A stretch of DNA of 7,993 bases from Pseudomonadota bacterium (GTDB lineage Bacteria; Pseudomonadota; Alphaproteobacteria; Acetobacterales; Acetobacteraceae): positions 1 to 7,993 of the forward strand of contig JAKAZN010000064.1 in the NCBI GenBank assembly GCA_021815835.1, given 5' to 3'. This document shows positions 1 through 5,676 of the stretch, in pieces. Under the pieces are notes generated by a model. The model was not told the origin of the DNA. It worked only from the letters and a program-made list of their open reading frames with translations, and did not search any database. The translations under genes and the position numbers were made by a program. Positions within the stretch are counted from its first letter, which is position 1. Each line of letters begins with the position of its first letter.

Positions 1-97
1 CGCGGCGCGCGTCTTCGTAGGCGATCCGCTCGCCGCGCGCGACGGCCTGGCGGCGGAGCAGTTCGCCGATCGGGGCGATCAGGTCGGTGCGGATCAT
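1..97 (-). CDS. Probable AMP-dependent acyl-CoA synthetase/ligase, N-terminal fragment (runs off left edge)
   Basis: Only the first 32 codons are in the window. The ATG lies at 97-95 and the frame stays open to base 1. A strong Shine-Dalgarno GGAGGG at 109-104 sits 6 nt before this ATG and fixes the start. The visible peptide reads like the first helix of class I adenylate-forming enzymes: 'LLRRQAVARGERIAYEDARR' matches the 'lL...A...pdr.A...' entry that precedes the 'tYaEL' strand. If correct, the protein activates a carboxylic acid to an acyl-CoA through an acyl-AMP intermediate. The gene begins 17 bp after the SDR stop on the same strand, so it is probably the last visible gene of the operon that starts at 5333. 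In that position it would commit an acid made by the upstream enzymes to CoA-thioester metabolism. The AMP-binding P-loop and other catalytic motifs lie outside the window, so this rests on a short N-terminal resemblance. Confidence 0.55.
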   Translation of the reverse strand, partial: MIRTDLIAPIGELLRRQAVARGERIAYEDARR

Positions 98-114
98 CCT
101 CGGCCCTCCGGTGC

Positions 115-870
115 TCAGACCATGCTGAACCCGCCGTTCACGCTGATCACCTGGCCGGTGATCCAGGCTCCGGAATCGGACGCCAGTAACGTGACCAGCG
201 GGCTCACATCCTCGGGCGCGCCGAGGCGGCGGATCGGGTAGTTGCGAAGAATCTTTTCGCGATTTTCCGCCAGCCACGCGGGGTCGATATGCGTGGTCTC
301 CACCAGCCCGAGCGAAATCGCGTTGGCGGTCACGTGGTAGCGGCCGTATTCCTTCGCCAGTGACTTCATCAGCGCGATCGCGCCCGCCCGCGCGGCGGCG
401 GCCAGCGCGAGCCCGGCCTCGCCCACCCGCGAACTGTCGCCGGCGAACGCAATCAGCCGCCCCCAGTTGCGCGCCATCATGTGCGGCAGGGCGGCGTGCG
501 CGGTGTGCACCGGACCCAGCAGTCCGGCGGCGATATGCGCGCTCCAGTCCGCGGACGTGGTTTCGTGAAAACGCTGGCGGCGCGCGACACCGGCATTGTT
601 GACGACGATATCGATCGATCCGAACTGGGCCACGACGTCCGCCACCATCGCATCGACCGCCTCCCTGTCGCCCACATCGGCCCGAAAGGCGCGCACCCGG
701 CCACCAGCGGCGGCGATCTCGGCAGCCAGCGCGTCGGCCTCGGTCGCCGAACGGTGGTAGTTGATCGCGACCGCGGCGCCCTCGGCGGCGAGCGCGCGGA
801 CGATCGCCGCCCCCACGCCATGCGCGCCGCCGGTGACCAGGGCGGTGCGTCCATGCAGATCGAGCTTCAT
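115..870 (-). CDS. SDR-family protein with apparent loss of the catalytic tetrad
   Basis: A 251-aa short-chain dehydrogenase/reductase with Rossmann fold, normal in length for classical SDRs. Seen: the cofactor glycine motif TGGAHGVG at 13-20, an NYHR loop after strand 2 (37-40; a basic residue here often goes with NADP(H)), NNAG at 91-94, a PIRRLGAPEDV segment around 212-222 and a C-terminal 'VNGG'. The catalytic residues are not there. Aligning on 'DW......xL.G', 'GR' (137-138) and 'KSLAKE', the tetrad Asn falls on Gly116, Ser on Gly144, Tyr on Ala157 and Lys on Arg161; I checked each codon in the DNA. Around the Ser position, 'GDSSRVG' resembles BadH-like SDRs (2-hydroxycyclohexanecarboxyl-CoA dehydrogenase) as I remember them. 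The ATG (870-868) overlaps the stop of the large-subunit gene as ATGA, with GGGAGAG just upstream. The frame is intact over full length, so it is not an obvious decaying pseudogene. Ordinary alcohol/ketone oxidoreduction is doubtful; a structural, ligand-binding or different catalytic role is possible. Confidence 0.9.
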   Translation of the reverse strand: MKLDLHGRTALVTGGAHGVGAAIVRALAAEGAAVAINYHRSATEADALAAEIAAAGGRVRAFRADVGDREAVDAMVADVVAQFGSIDIVVNNAGVARRQRFHETTSADWSAHIAAGLLGPVHTAHAALPHMMARNWGRLIAFAGDSSRVGEAGLALAAAARAGAIALMKSLAKEYGRYHVTANAISLGLVETTHIDPAWLAENREKILRNYPIRRLGAPEDVSPLVTLLASDSGAWITGQVISVNGGFSMV

Positions 871-3221
871 GCGGTCTCTCCCGAGGCGAGCAGGCGGAAC
901 AGGCGGTCCGGCGTGATGGGAAGGTCGGTGATGGCGAGGCCGAGCGCATCGGCCACCGCGTTGGCGATCGCGGCCGGCGCGCCGATCGTGCCCCCCTCCC
1001 CCATGCCCCGTACGCCGAGCAGGTTGTCGGGCGGCGGCAGTTCCAGATGGGTGATGCCGATGGGGGGGATCTCGGCCGCGGTGGGCAGCAGGTAATCGAC
1101 GAAGCTCGCGGTCAGGATCTGGCCGGCCCCGTCATAGACCACGTCTTCCAGCAGCGCGGCGCCGATGCCCTGGGCGACGCCGCCCTGAACCTGGCCGTCG
1201 ACGATCAGGGGATTGATGATCCGCCCGCAATCCTCGGCGACGTAATAGGCGCGGATCGTTATGTGATACGTTTCCGGATCGACCTCCACCACGGCGAGAT
1301 GGGTGGCGCAGGCGGCGGTGCCGAGATAGGGATCGTATGTCTCGCTGGCGGCGAGATCCTCGCGCCGGTCGCGCGGGATGCGGCCCATCTCGGAATAGAC
1401 GGCGCGGGCAATCTCGCGGAAGGTCAACGAACGATCGGTGCCGACGACGCGGACGATGCCGTCGGTTGCGTCCAGATCGGCCTCCGCGACTTCCAGCAGC
1501 AGCGCGGCGGCGCGCAGCAGCTTGCGCCGGACCTCACGCGCGGCGAGCGCGCCCGCGCCACCGGCGATGACGGCGCTGCGGGAGGCGTAGGTGCCGGTGC
1601 TGCTGGGCACCAGCGCGGAATCGCCCTGCAGGATGGCGATATCCTCGATCCGGCAGCCGAGCGCGTCGGCCACCACCTGGGCCAGCGCCGTCTCCAGCCC
1701 CTGACCGTGCGCGGCAATGCCGAAGGCGGCGGTGACGGCGCCGGTGGCATCGATGCGGATCGATGATGTTTCGGTGCCGGTGTTGATCGGCATGCCCGGC
1801 GCCACGGCGATACGCGAGCCGATGCCGGTGAGCTCGGCATAGGTGGCGAGCCCGATGCCGAACCAGCGTCCCGCGCCGCGGGCGATGGCTTGTTCTTCGC
1901 GCAGCGCGGCGTAGTTCCCGGCATCGCAGGCGGCAGCGAGAGATTCCTGAAATCCGGCACGATCCCAGATCAGGCCCGACCCGGTGCGGTAGGGGAATTC
2001 CTCCGCCGTCACCAGGTTGCGCCGGCGCAATTCCGCCGGATCGAGGCCGAGACGCGCGGCGGCCAGATCGACCAGCCGCTCCATCGCGAAGGTGGCGGCC
2101 GGGCGACCGACGCCGCGATAGGGGCCGGTGGGGGATTTCGGCGTCGCCACGCCGCGCACCCGCGCCGCGTAGGCGGCAATGCGATACGGCCCGGGAAGAA
2201 AGCTCACCACTTGGACTGGCTCAAGCGCCGCGGTCCAGGGATAGATCGAACCGGCCCCGATATCGCCCAGCACGTCGGCGCGCAGACCTAGCATGGTGCC
2301 GTCGGCCGCCAACGCGAGTTCGGCCGTGACGATTTCGTCGAAGGCCTGGGAGGTGGCGGTGAGGTCTTCCATACGGTCGCCGGTCCATTTCACCGGCCGG
2401 CCGAGCTTGCGCGCCAGCGCGGCGACGGCAAGCTCCTCGGGATAGACCGATCCCTTGCCGCCGAAACTGCCGCCCACGTCGCCCGCGATCACGCGCACGC
2501 GGGTGCCGGGCAGATCGAGGCATTCGGCCAGCGCGTCGCGCAGCACGCCCGGAATCCCGGTGGCGGCGTGGATTGTCAGCGCGCGGCGCGCGTGGTCCCA
2601 TTCCGCCAGGCAGGCGCGGTTCTCGAGCGCGGCCGGCGTCTTGCGCCCGAGGCGGAACGTTCCGCTGACGGTCACCGAAGCCGCGGCGAAGGCCGCGTCG
2701 ATGTCGCCACGGGTGAAAGCGCGCGTGAGCAGGACATTGGTGCCAGCTTCGGGATGCAGCAGCGCGGCGCCGGGGGCGACGGCCTCGGCCGGGCTGGTTG
2801 CGACGGGCAGAGGTTCATAGGCGATATCGAGCAGTTCGGCGGCGTCCTCCGCCATATACCGGCTGTCCGCCAGGACGGCGACGACCGGTTGGCCGACATA
2901 GCGCACGATGTCGCTGGCAAGGGCCAGGATTTCGGTCGCGTGATACTCCTTCATGCGCGATGTCGCGCGCAGCGGACGGACCAGCGGCGCCAGATCGGCG
3001 GCGGTGAAGACGCCGATCACACCGGGGGCTCGGGCGGCCCCTTCGGTGTCGACGGCGACGATCCGTGCATGAGGGTGATCGGCGCGGCGGAACGCGACAT
3101 GGGCGCAGCGCGGGGGCGCATGATCGTCGGTGAAGCTGCCATGGCCAGTCAGCAGGCGCGGGTCTTCCAGTCGGCGGATCGGCGCGCCGACGAAACGGGG
3201 CCGCGCTTCCGCGAATGTCAT
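867..3221 (-). CDS. Xanthine dehydrogenase/aldehyde oxidase-family molybdopterin-binding large subunit
   Basis: A 784-aa catalytic subunit of a three-subunit molybdenum hydroxylase, normal in length for CoxL-like proteins. Such enzymes hydroxylate a heteroaromatic ring or oxidise an aldehyde using water as the oxygen source. The N-terminal 'a/b hammerhead' region starts at 'VGAPIRRLEDPRLLTGHGSF' (11-30). Cofactor-contact motifs follow: GGSFGGKG at 250-257, GPYRGVGRP at 366-374, HGQGLET at 505-511, GTYASRS at 543-549, and GEGGTIGAPA at 741-750, where Glu742 matches the catalytic base of the family. The 366-374 loop has no Cys and does not match the AYRCSFR loop of true aerobic CO dehydrogenase, so the closest description is a form II CoxL-like hydroxylase of unknown substrate. 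The ATG (3221-3219) overlaps the hydrolase stop as ATGA. I see no Shine-Dalgarno before it, so translation probably depends on coupling. The FAD and Fe-S partners are encoded upstream in the same operon. Confidence 0.93.
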   Translation of the reverse strand: MTFAEARPRFVGAPIRRLEDPRLLTGHGSFTDDHAPPRCAHVAFRRADHPHARIVAVDTEGAARAPGVIGVFTAADLAPLVRPLRATSRMKEYHATEILALASDIVRYVGQPVVAVLADSRYMAEDAAELLDIAYEPLPVATSPAEAVAPGAALLHPEAGTNVLLTRAFTRGDIDAAFAAASVTVSGTFRLGRKTPAALENRACLAEWDHARRALTIHAATGIPGVLRDALAECLDLPGTRVRVIAGDVGGSFGGKGSVYPEELAVAALARKLGRPVKWTGDRMEDLTATSQAFDEIVTAELALAADGTMLGLRADVLGDIGAGSIYPWTAALEPVQVVSFLPGPYRIAAYAARVRGVATPKSPTGPYRGVGRPAATFAMERLVDLAAARLGLDPAELRRRNLVTAEEFPYRTGSGLIWDRAGFQESLAAACDAGNYAALREEQAIARGAGRWFGIGLATYAELTGIGSRIAVAPGMPINTGTETSSIRIDATGAVTAAFGIAAHGQGLETALAQVVADALGCRIEDIAILQGDSALVPSSTGTYASRSAVIAGGAGALAAREVRRKLLRAAALLLEVAEADLDATDGIVRVVGTDRSLTFREIARAVYSEMGRIPRDRREDLAASETYDPYLGTAACATHLAVVEVDPETYHITIRAYYVAEDCGRIINPLIVDGQVQGGVAQGIGAALLEDVVYDGAGQILTASFVDYLLPTAAEIPPIGITHLELPPPDNLLGVRGMGEGGTIGAPAAIANAVADALGLAITDLPITPDRLFRLLASGETA

Positions 3222-3979
3222 GCGTAGAACGCCGCGCCGGTGCGCAAATCCCGCCAGTCGCGCGCATCATGGCCACACACCACGCGCGCGCCGCCAGACT
3301 GCAACCGGCGGATCTCGGCAAGCGAGGCGCGAGCAAGATCGTGGTTCCAGGTGTTGCGCGGTGTAAAGTCGCGATCGAGATGATCGCGCAGGCTCACGGC
3401 ATCCGACGCCAGCAGGAACGCGCCGTCGCGATCCAGGGTGACCTGCGCGCAGACCGACCCGGGCGTATGGCCGGGCATGGGCAGCAACAGCACGCGTCCG
3501 TCGCCGAACAGATCGCGCGGCCCTGTGATCTCCTCCACCGGCAAGCCCTGGTCCCAATCGGCTTCGATGTAGCCCTTGGCCGCGGCATCGGGGGCGCGCG
3601 CGGCTTCGCGCTCCGCCGCGTGGCAGATCAGGGTGGCGCGGCGGAACATCCCGTTGCAACCGCAATGGTCGGGGTGGAGATGGGAGCAGACGACGACATC
3701 GATATCCTCGGGGCCCAGACCGGTGGTGGCGAGGCTCGCGGGCAACGCCTCGGATTCCGTGAAGATCGGGACCATCAATCGCGCGAGTCCGCCCCAGCGC
3801 GCCGGCGCGTCCTCGACGACCGAGGGATGGCAACCGGTATCGAACAGCACATTGCCCAGCGGATGGCGGATCAGGAAGGCGCCGACGGGCAGATCGATCA
3901 GGGCGTCCCGAGGAGCTTCCGGACGGAAGACGGATTCGCGCATCCGCAGGCGGCCGGCGGGGAGTGCATGCAGCTTCAT
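3218..3979 (-). CDS. Metallo-beta-lactamase-fold hydrolase, N-acyl homoserine lactonase-like
   Basis: A 253-aa single-domain MBL-fold protein, in the size range of AiiA/AttM-type lactonases. The metal site is complete: HLHPDH at 100-105 (His100, His102, Asp104, His105), His171 in 'PGHTPGS', Asp193 in 'ASDAVS' and His237 in 'CGHD'. The arrangement is that of a di-metal hydrolase. In AHL lactonases a Tyr three residues after the bridging Asp (Tyr194 in AiiA) helps catalysis; here that position is Ser196, which argues against assuming AHL as substrate. The start at 3979 is chosen because MKLHALPAGRLRM is a normal family N-terminus and its ATG overlaps the Fe-S subunit stop as ATGA; the longer open frame up to 4321 would run through that gene. 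The gene lies between the small and large hydroxylase subunits, an unusual place that suggests a linked step such as lactone, lactam or thioester hydrolysis. Substrate unknown. Confidence 0.9.
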   Translation of the reverse strand: MKLHALPAGRLRMRESVFRPEAPRDALIDLPVGAFLIRHPLGNVLFDTGCHPSVVEDAPARWGGLARLMVPIFTESEALPASLATTGLGPEDIDVVVCSHLHPDHCGCNGMFRRATLICHAAEREAARAPDAAAKGYIEADWDQGLPVEEITGPRDLFGDGRVLLLPMPGHTPGSVCAQVTLDRDGAFLLASDAVSLRDHLDRDFTPRNTWNHDLARASLAEIRRLQSGGARVVCGHDARDWRDLRTGAAFYA

Positions 3980-4470
3980 GGCGCGGGGACTTTCAAGGGA
4001 CCGCGCGCGGCGACGGCGGCGGCGAGCGCGCGGACGATGTTGGTGCACCCAGTGCAGCGGCAGAGATTGCCCGACATGGCCTCGCGGAGTTCCGTTTCGC
4101 TGGCAAGCGGACGGGTACGCAACAGATCGACGCAGGTCATCAGGAATCCGGGCGTGCAGAACCCGCATTGCAAGGCGTGGTAGGTGCGGAACAATTCCTG
4201 CAGCGGGGAGAGTGCATCCATCTCGCCAAGGCCCTCCACCGTATCGACGAGCGCGCCGTCCGCCTGCACCGCAAGGGTCAGGCAGGATCGAACGCTGACC
4301 CCGTCCAGCAGCACCGTGCAAGCCCCGCAGACGCCCTGTTCACAACCCACATGCGTGCCGGTCAGGCCCAGCGTGCCGCGCAGGAAATCGCTGAGCAGCA
4401 GCCTGTCCTCCACGGTATGGCGCCCGGCCACCCCATTGACCGTCACGGTGATTGCGTGGGTTTCGATCAT
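3976..4470 (-). CDS. [2Fe-2S] small subunit of a molybdenum hydroxylase (CoxS-like)
   Basis: A 164-aa electron-transfer subunit, the usual size for this family. It holds two [2Fe-2S] clusters that carry electrons from the molybdenum site to FAD. The N-terminal plant-ferredoxin-type cluster is ligated by Cys43, Cys48 and Cys51 ('GCEQGVCGACTV') and Cys63. The C-terminal helical domain carries the second cluster through 'QCGFCTPG' (Cys102, Cys105) and 'GNLCRCTGC' (Cys137, Cys139). Cys142 is one residue beyond the usual motif, where Tyr or His is more common. The ATG (4470-4468) overlaps the stop of the FAD subunit as ATGA, and a GGGGAAG Shine-Dalgarno lies just upstream. A longer frame reaching 4968 is open but would overlap the FAD gene entirely, so it is rejected. 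The next gene overlaps this stop in the same way. Confidence 0.95.
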   Translation of the reverse strand: MIETHAITVTVNGVAGRHTVEDRLLLSDFLRGTLGLTGTHVGCEQGVCGACTVLLDGVSVRSCLTLAVQADGALVDTVEGLGEMDALSPLQELFRTYHALQCGFCTPGFLMTCVDLLRTRPLASETELREAMSGNLCRCTGCTNIVRALAAAVAARGPLKVPAP

Positions 4471-5333
4471 GCTTCCCCGCCAGCGCGGCGCCAGGCGTCG
4501 CGGATCGCCCGTGCCGCCAGCACGCCCGCCAAATGGCGGCGATAGGCGGCGGAGGCATGGAGATCGGTCATCGGGTGCAGCACGTCGCGGATTGCGGCGA
4601 TCGCGGCGGCGACAACCACCGCGTCGGGGCGCTGCCCGTTCAGGATCGCCTCGGCCGCGCCGGCGCGCAACGCCGTGTCCCCCACACCGGTCAGCGCGAT
4701 ACGCGGATCGGCGATGCAACCGTCCTTGGCGCGCAACGTCACACCGACTGCCGCCAGTGCGAAATCGCCGTGCCGACGCGCGATTTCGGCGAATCCCCAA
4801 CCGGTGCCGGGCGGCGAGTCGGGAAGATCGATCGCAATCACCATCTCGTCCTGCGCCAGTGCCGTGGCGAGCGGACCGGTCAGGAAATCCCGCGCCGCCA
4901 CAACGCGCGCGCCACGACGGGAGGCCAGGGTCAGCGCCCCGTCCAGCAGCAGGACCAGCATGGGCCATTCCGCGGCCGGATCGTTATGCGCGAGACTCCC
5001 TCCGATCGTGCCGCGATTGCGGATGGTCGGATGCGCCACATGGGTCATCGCGTGCGAAAGGATCGGATGCGCCCGCGCGATGAGCGCCGCGGTCTCGATC
5101 GTGGCGTGGCGGGACAGCGCGCCGATGCGGATCCCTCCCGGCTGTTGCGCCAGCGCGCCAAGCCCGGCGACGCGGTTGATGTCGATCAGAACGGACGGCC
5201 GCAGCAGGCGGAAATTCGCCATCGGCATCAGGCTCTGCCCGCCGGCGAGCAGCTTCGCGTCCGGCTCCGCCAGCGCGGACAGGGCATCGGGCAGATCGGT
5301 GGCCAGGTGATAGCGGAACGGAGCGGGCTTCAT
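4467..5333 (-). CDS. FAD-binding medium subunit of a molybdenum hydroxylase (CoxM-like)
   Basis: A 288-aa flavin subunit, the expected length, of the CO dehydrogenase/xanthine dehydrogenase FAD family. It takes electrons from the Fe-S subunit and passes them to an external acceptor. FAD-contact motifs are present: AGGQSLMPM at 30-38 and TIGGSLAHNDPAAEWP at 109-124. The C-terminal domain (about 175-285) contains the typical 'ALTGVG' (213-218) and 'HASAAYRRHLAGVLAARA' (259-276). The ATG at 5333-5331 is chosen because the protein then opens with 'MKPAPFRYHLA', as family members usually do. An in-frame ATG at 5375 and GTG at 5381 would add 14 or 16 basic residues with no family counterpart and would put the inverted repeat at 5351-5372 inside the gene. 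No start has a good Shine-Dalgarno, so the exact N-terminus is uncertain. It is the first gene of the leftward operon, and the order M-S-L is that of coxMSL. Confidence 0.93.
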   Translation of the reverse strand: MKPAPFRYHLATDLPDALSALAEPDAKLLAGGQSLMPMANFRLLRPSVLIDINRVAGLGALAQQPGGIRIGALSRHATIETAALIARAHPILSHAMTHVAHPTIRNRGTIGGSLAHNDPAAEWPMLVLLLDGALTLASRRGARVVAARDFLTGPLATALAQDEMVIAIDLPDSPPGTGWGFAEIARRHGDFALAAVGVTLRAKDGCIADPRIALTGVGDTALRAGAAEAILNGQRPDAVVVAAAIAAIRDVLHPMTDLHASAAYRRHLAGVLAARAIRDAWRRAGGEA

Positions 5334-5350
5334 CGCAATGCCGGTGCGGC

Positions 5351-5372
5351 GCGTCCCGGGAGTACGGGACGC
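5351..5372. promoter_or_regulatory. Perfect 8-bp inverted repeat, 6-bp spacer (candidate operator)
   Basis: GCGTCCCG at 5351-5358 and CGGGACGC at 5365-5372 are exact reverse complements around a 6-bp spacer. The 22-bp element lies 18 bp upstream of the chosen start of the FAD subunit and covers the candidate -10 region. Dimeric repressors of the TetR, GntR or MarR type bind sites of this size and position. No regulator gene is in the window, and GC-rich DNA yields palindromes by chance more often. It is not followed by a T run, so an intrinsic terminator is unlikely. Confidence 0.4.
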
Positions 5373-5388
5373 CATGGCCACAAGTCAA
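5359..5388 (-). promoter_or_regulatory. Candidate sigma70-type promoter for the Mo-hydroxylase operon
   Basis: Reading the minus strand, CTTGACT contains a near-consensus -35 (TTGACT, 5388-5383). After 18 bp comes a weak -10-like TACTCC (5364-5359). Transcription from it would begin near 5352, about 20 nt before the ATG at 5333. This is the only near-consensus -35 hexamer I found in the spacer. The -10 is poor, so the call leans on location and on the overlapping inverted repeat. Confidence 0.3.
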
Positions 5389-5392
5389 GCGG

Positions 5393-5404
5393 GGCGCCGG
5401 CGCC
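5393..5404. repeat. 12-bp perfect palindrome GGCGCCGGCGCC
   Basis: A fully self-complementary 12-mer lies just upstream of the candidate -35 on the minus strand, inside the spacer between the FAD gene and the small plus-strand gene. It is made only of G and C, so chance occurrence in a genome of this composition is plausible. No function is assigned. Confidence 0.35.
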
Positions 5405-5412
5405 TTGTCTTT

Positions 5413-5427
5413 CCGATCCGATCCGAT
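5413..5427. repeat. Short tandem repeat, three copies of CCGAT
   Basis: Three exact 5-bp units follow one another in the 148-bp spacer (5334-5481). They lie 55 bp upstream of the small plus-strand gene. Such a run could be a slippage-prone spacer or a protein-binding site, but nothing else supports either. Five-base periods are common by chance over such a short run. Confidence 0.4.
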
Positions 5428-5445
5428 AGCGTCGGCGCTCCGCCT

Positions 5446-5458
5446 TCCCGCGACGGGA
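5446..5458. repeat. Small inverted repeat TCCCG-CGA-CGGGA
   Basis: The five-base arms 5446-5450 and 5454-5458 are exact reverse complements around a 3-bp spacer, shortly before the Shine-Dalgarno of the small gene. The arms share the core TCCCG/CGGGA with the larger repeat at 5351-5372, but the spacing differs (3 against 6 bp). They could be related binding half-sites or coincidence. Confidence 0.25.
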
Positions 5459-5481
5459 TCGCATGGTCAGGAGAGCACGGC

Positions 5482-5676
5482 ATGGACCTCTACACGCGGA
5501 TCGTCCTGACGATCATCGCCGGCGCGCTGGCGCTGCTGGTCGCGCAGAACGCCGGCATCCTGAAGGCCCGCGCCGACGAGGGCGACGCGCCGGCGAAAAT
5601 CCAGCTTTGCAACAGCGACGGCACGTTCTGCGCGCATGTCGACGAGACGGGGCGGGTCAGCGTCACCAAGCACTAG
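5482..5676 (+). CDS. Small hypothetical protein with N-terminal signal peptide or membrane anchor
   Basis: A 64-aa protein on the strand opposite to every other gene here. The ATG at 5482 has a good Shine-Dalgarno, AGGAGA at 5469-5474, with 7 nt spacing; an in-frame extension back to 5338 has no such signal. Residues 1-6 (MDLYTR) are followed by a hydrophobic stretch of about 16 residues (7-22) and then a polar tail. 'ARA' at 29-31 could be a signal-peptidase site, so the protein is either exported to the periplasm or anchored with the tail outside. The tail has two cysteines (Cys43, Cys50) in 'IQLCNSDGTFCAHVDETGR', which could form a disulfide or thioether. I know of comparable short orphan proteins in sphingomonads but cannot name a family. 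Its stop shares the CTAG at 5673-5676 with the livF stop. No function is claimed. Confidence 0.7.
   Translation: MDLYTRIVLTIIAGALALLVAQNAGILKARADEGDAPAKIQLCNSDGTFCAHVDETGRVSVTKH

Noticed and set aside
867..3221. Aerobic carbon monoxide dehydrogenase (coxL)
   Set aside because: The loop that carries the Cu-binding Cys in true CoxL (AYRCSFR) reads GPYRGVGRP here, with no Cys. The genes belong to the wider family but not to CO oxidation.
3218..3979. Dedicated quorum-quenching AHL lactonase
   Set aside because: The metal site fits, but the AiiA Tyr194 equivalent is Ser and the gene is built into a hydroxylase operon. The specific substrate cannot be claimed.
3215..4183. Long plus-strand open frame opposite the MBL gene
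   Set aside because: Its product has no recognisable domain, and it lies opposite genes with clear motifs and chained ATGA overlaps. Long antisense frames are expected from GC-rich codon usage.
3976..4968. Long N-terminal extension of the [2Fe-2S] subunit
   Set aside because: The extra residues overlap the FAD gene out of frame and look compositionally random. The family-typical start is the ATG at 4470, with Shine-Dalgarno and ATGA overlap.
5351..5372. Intrinsic terminator
   Set aside because: The hairpin is perfect but has no T run on either side, and it lies just upstream of a gene start, which fits an operator better.
4452..5429. 325-codon plus-strand open frame opposite the FAD subunit
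   Set aside because: Antisense shadow: Arg/Gln/Gly-rich with no motif, while the minus strand carries both FAD-binding motifs.
5338..5676. 112-aa version of the small plus-strand protein
   Set aside because: The extension would cross the candidate promoter and inverted repeat and lacks a ribosome site. The ATG at 5482 has AGGAGA at good spacing and starts a normal signal peptide.
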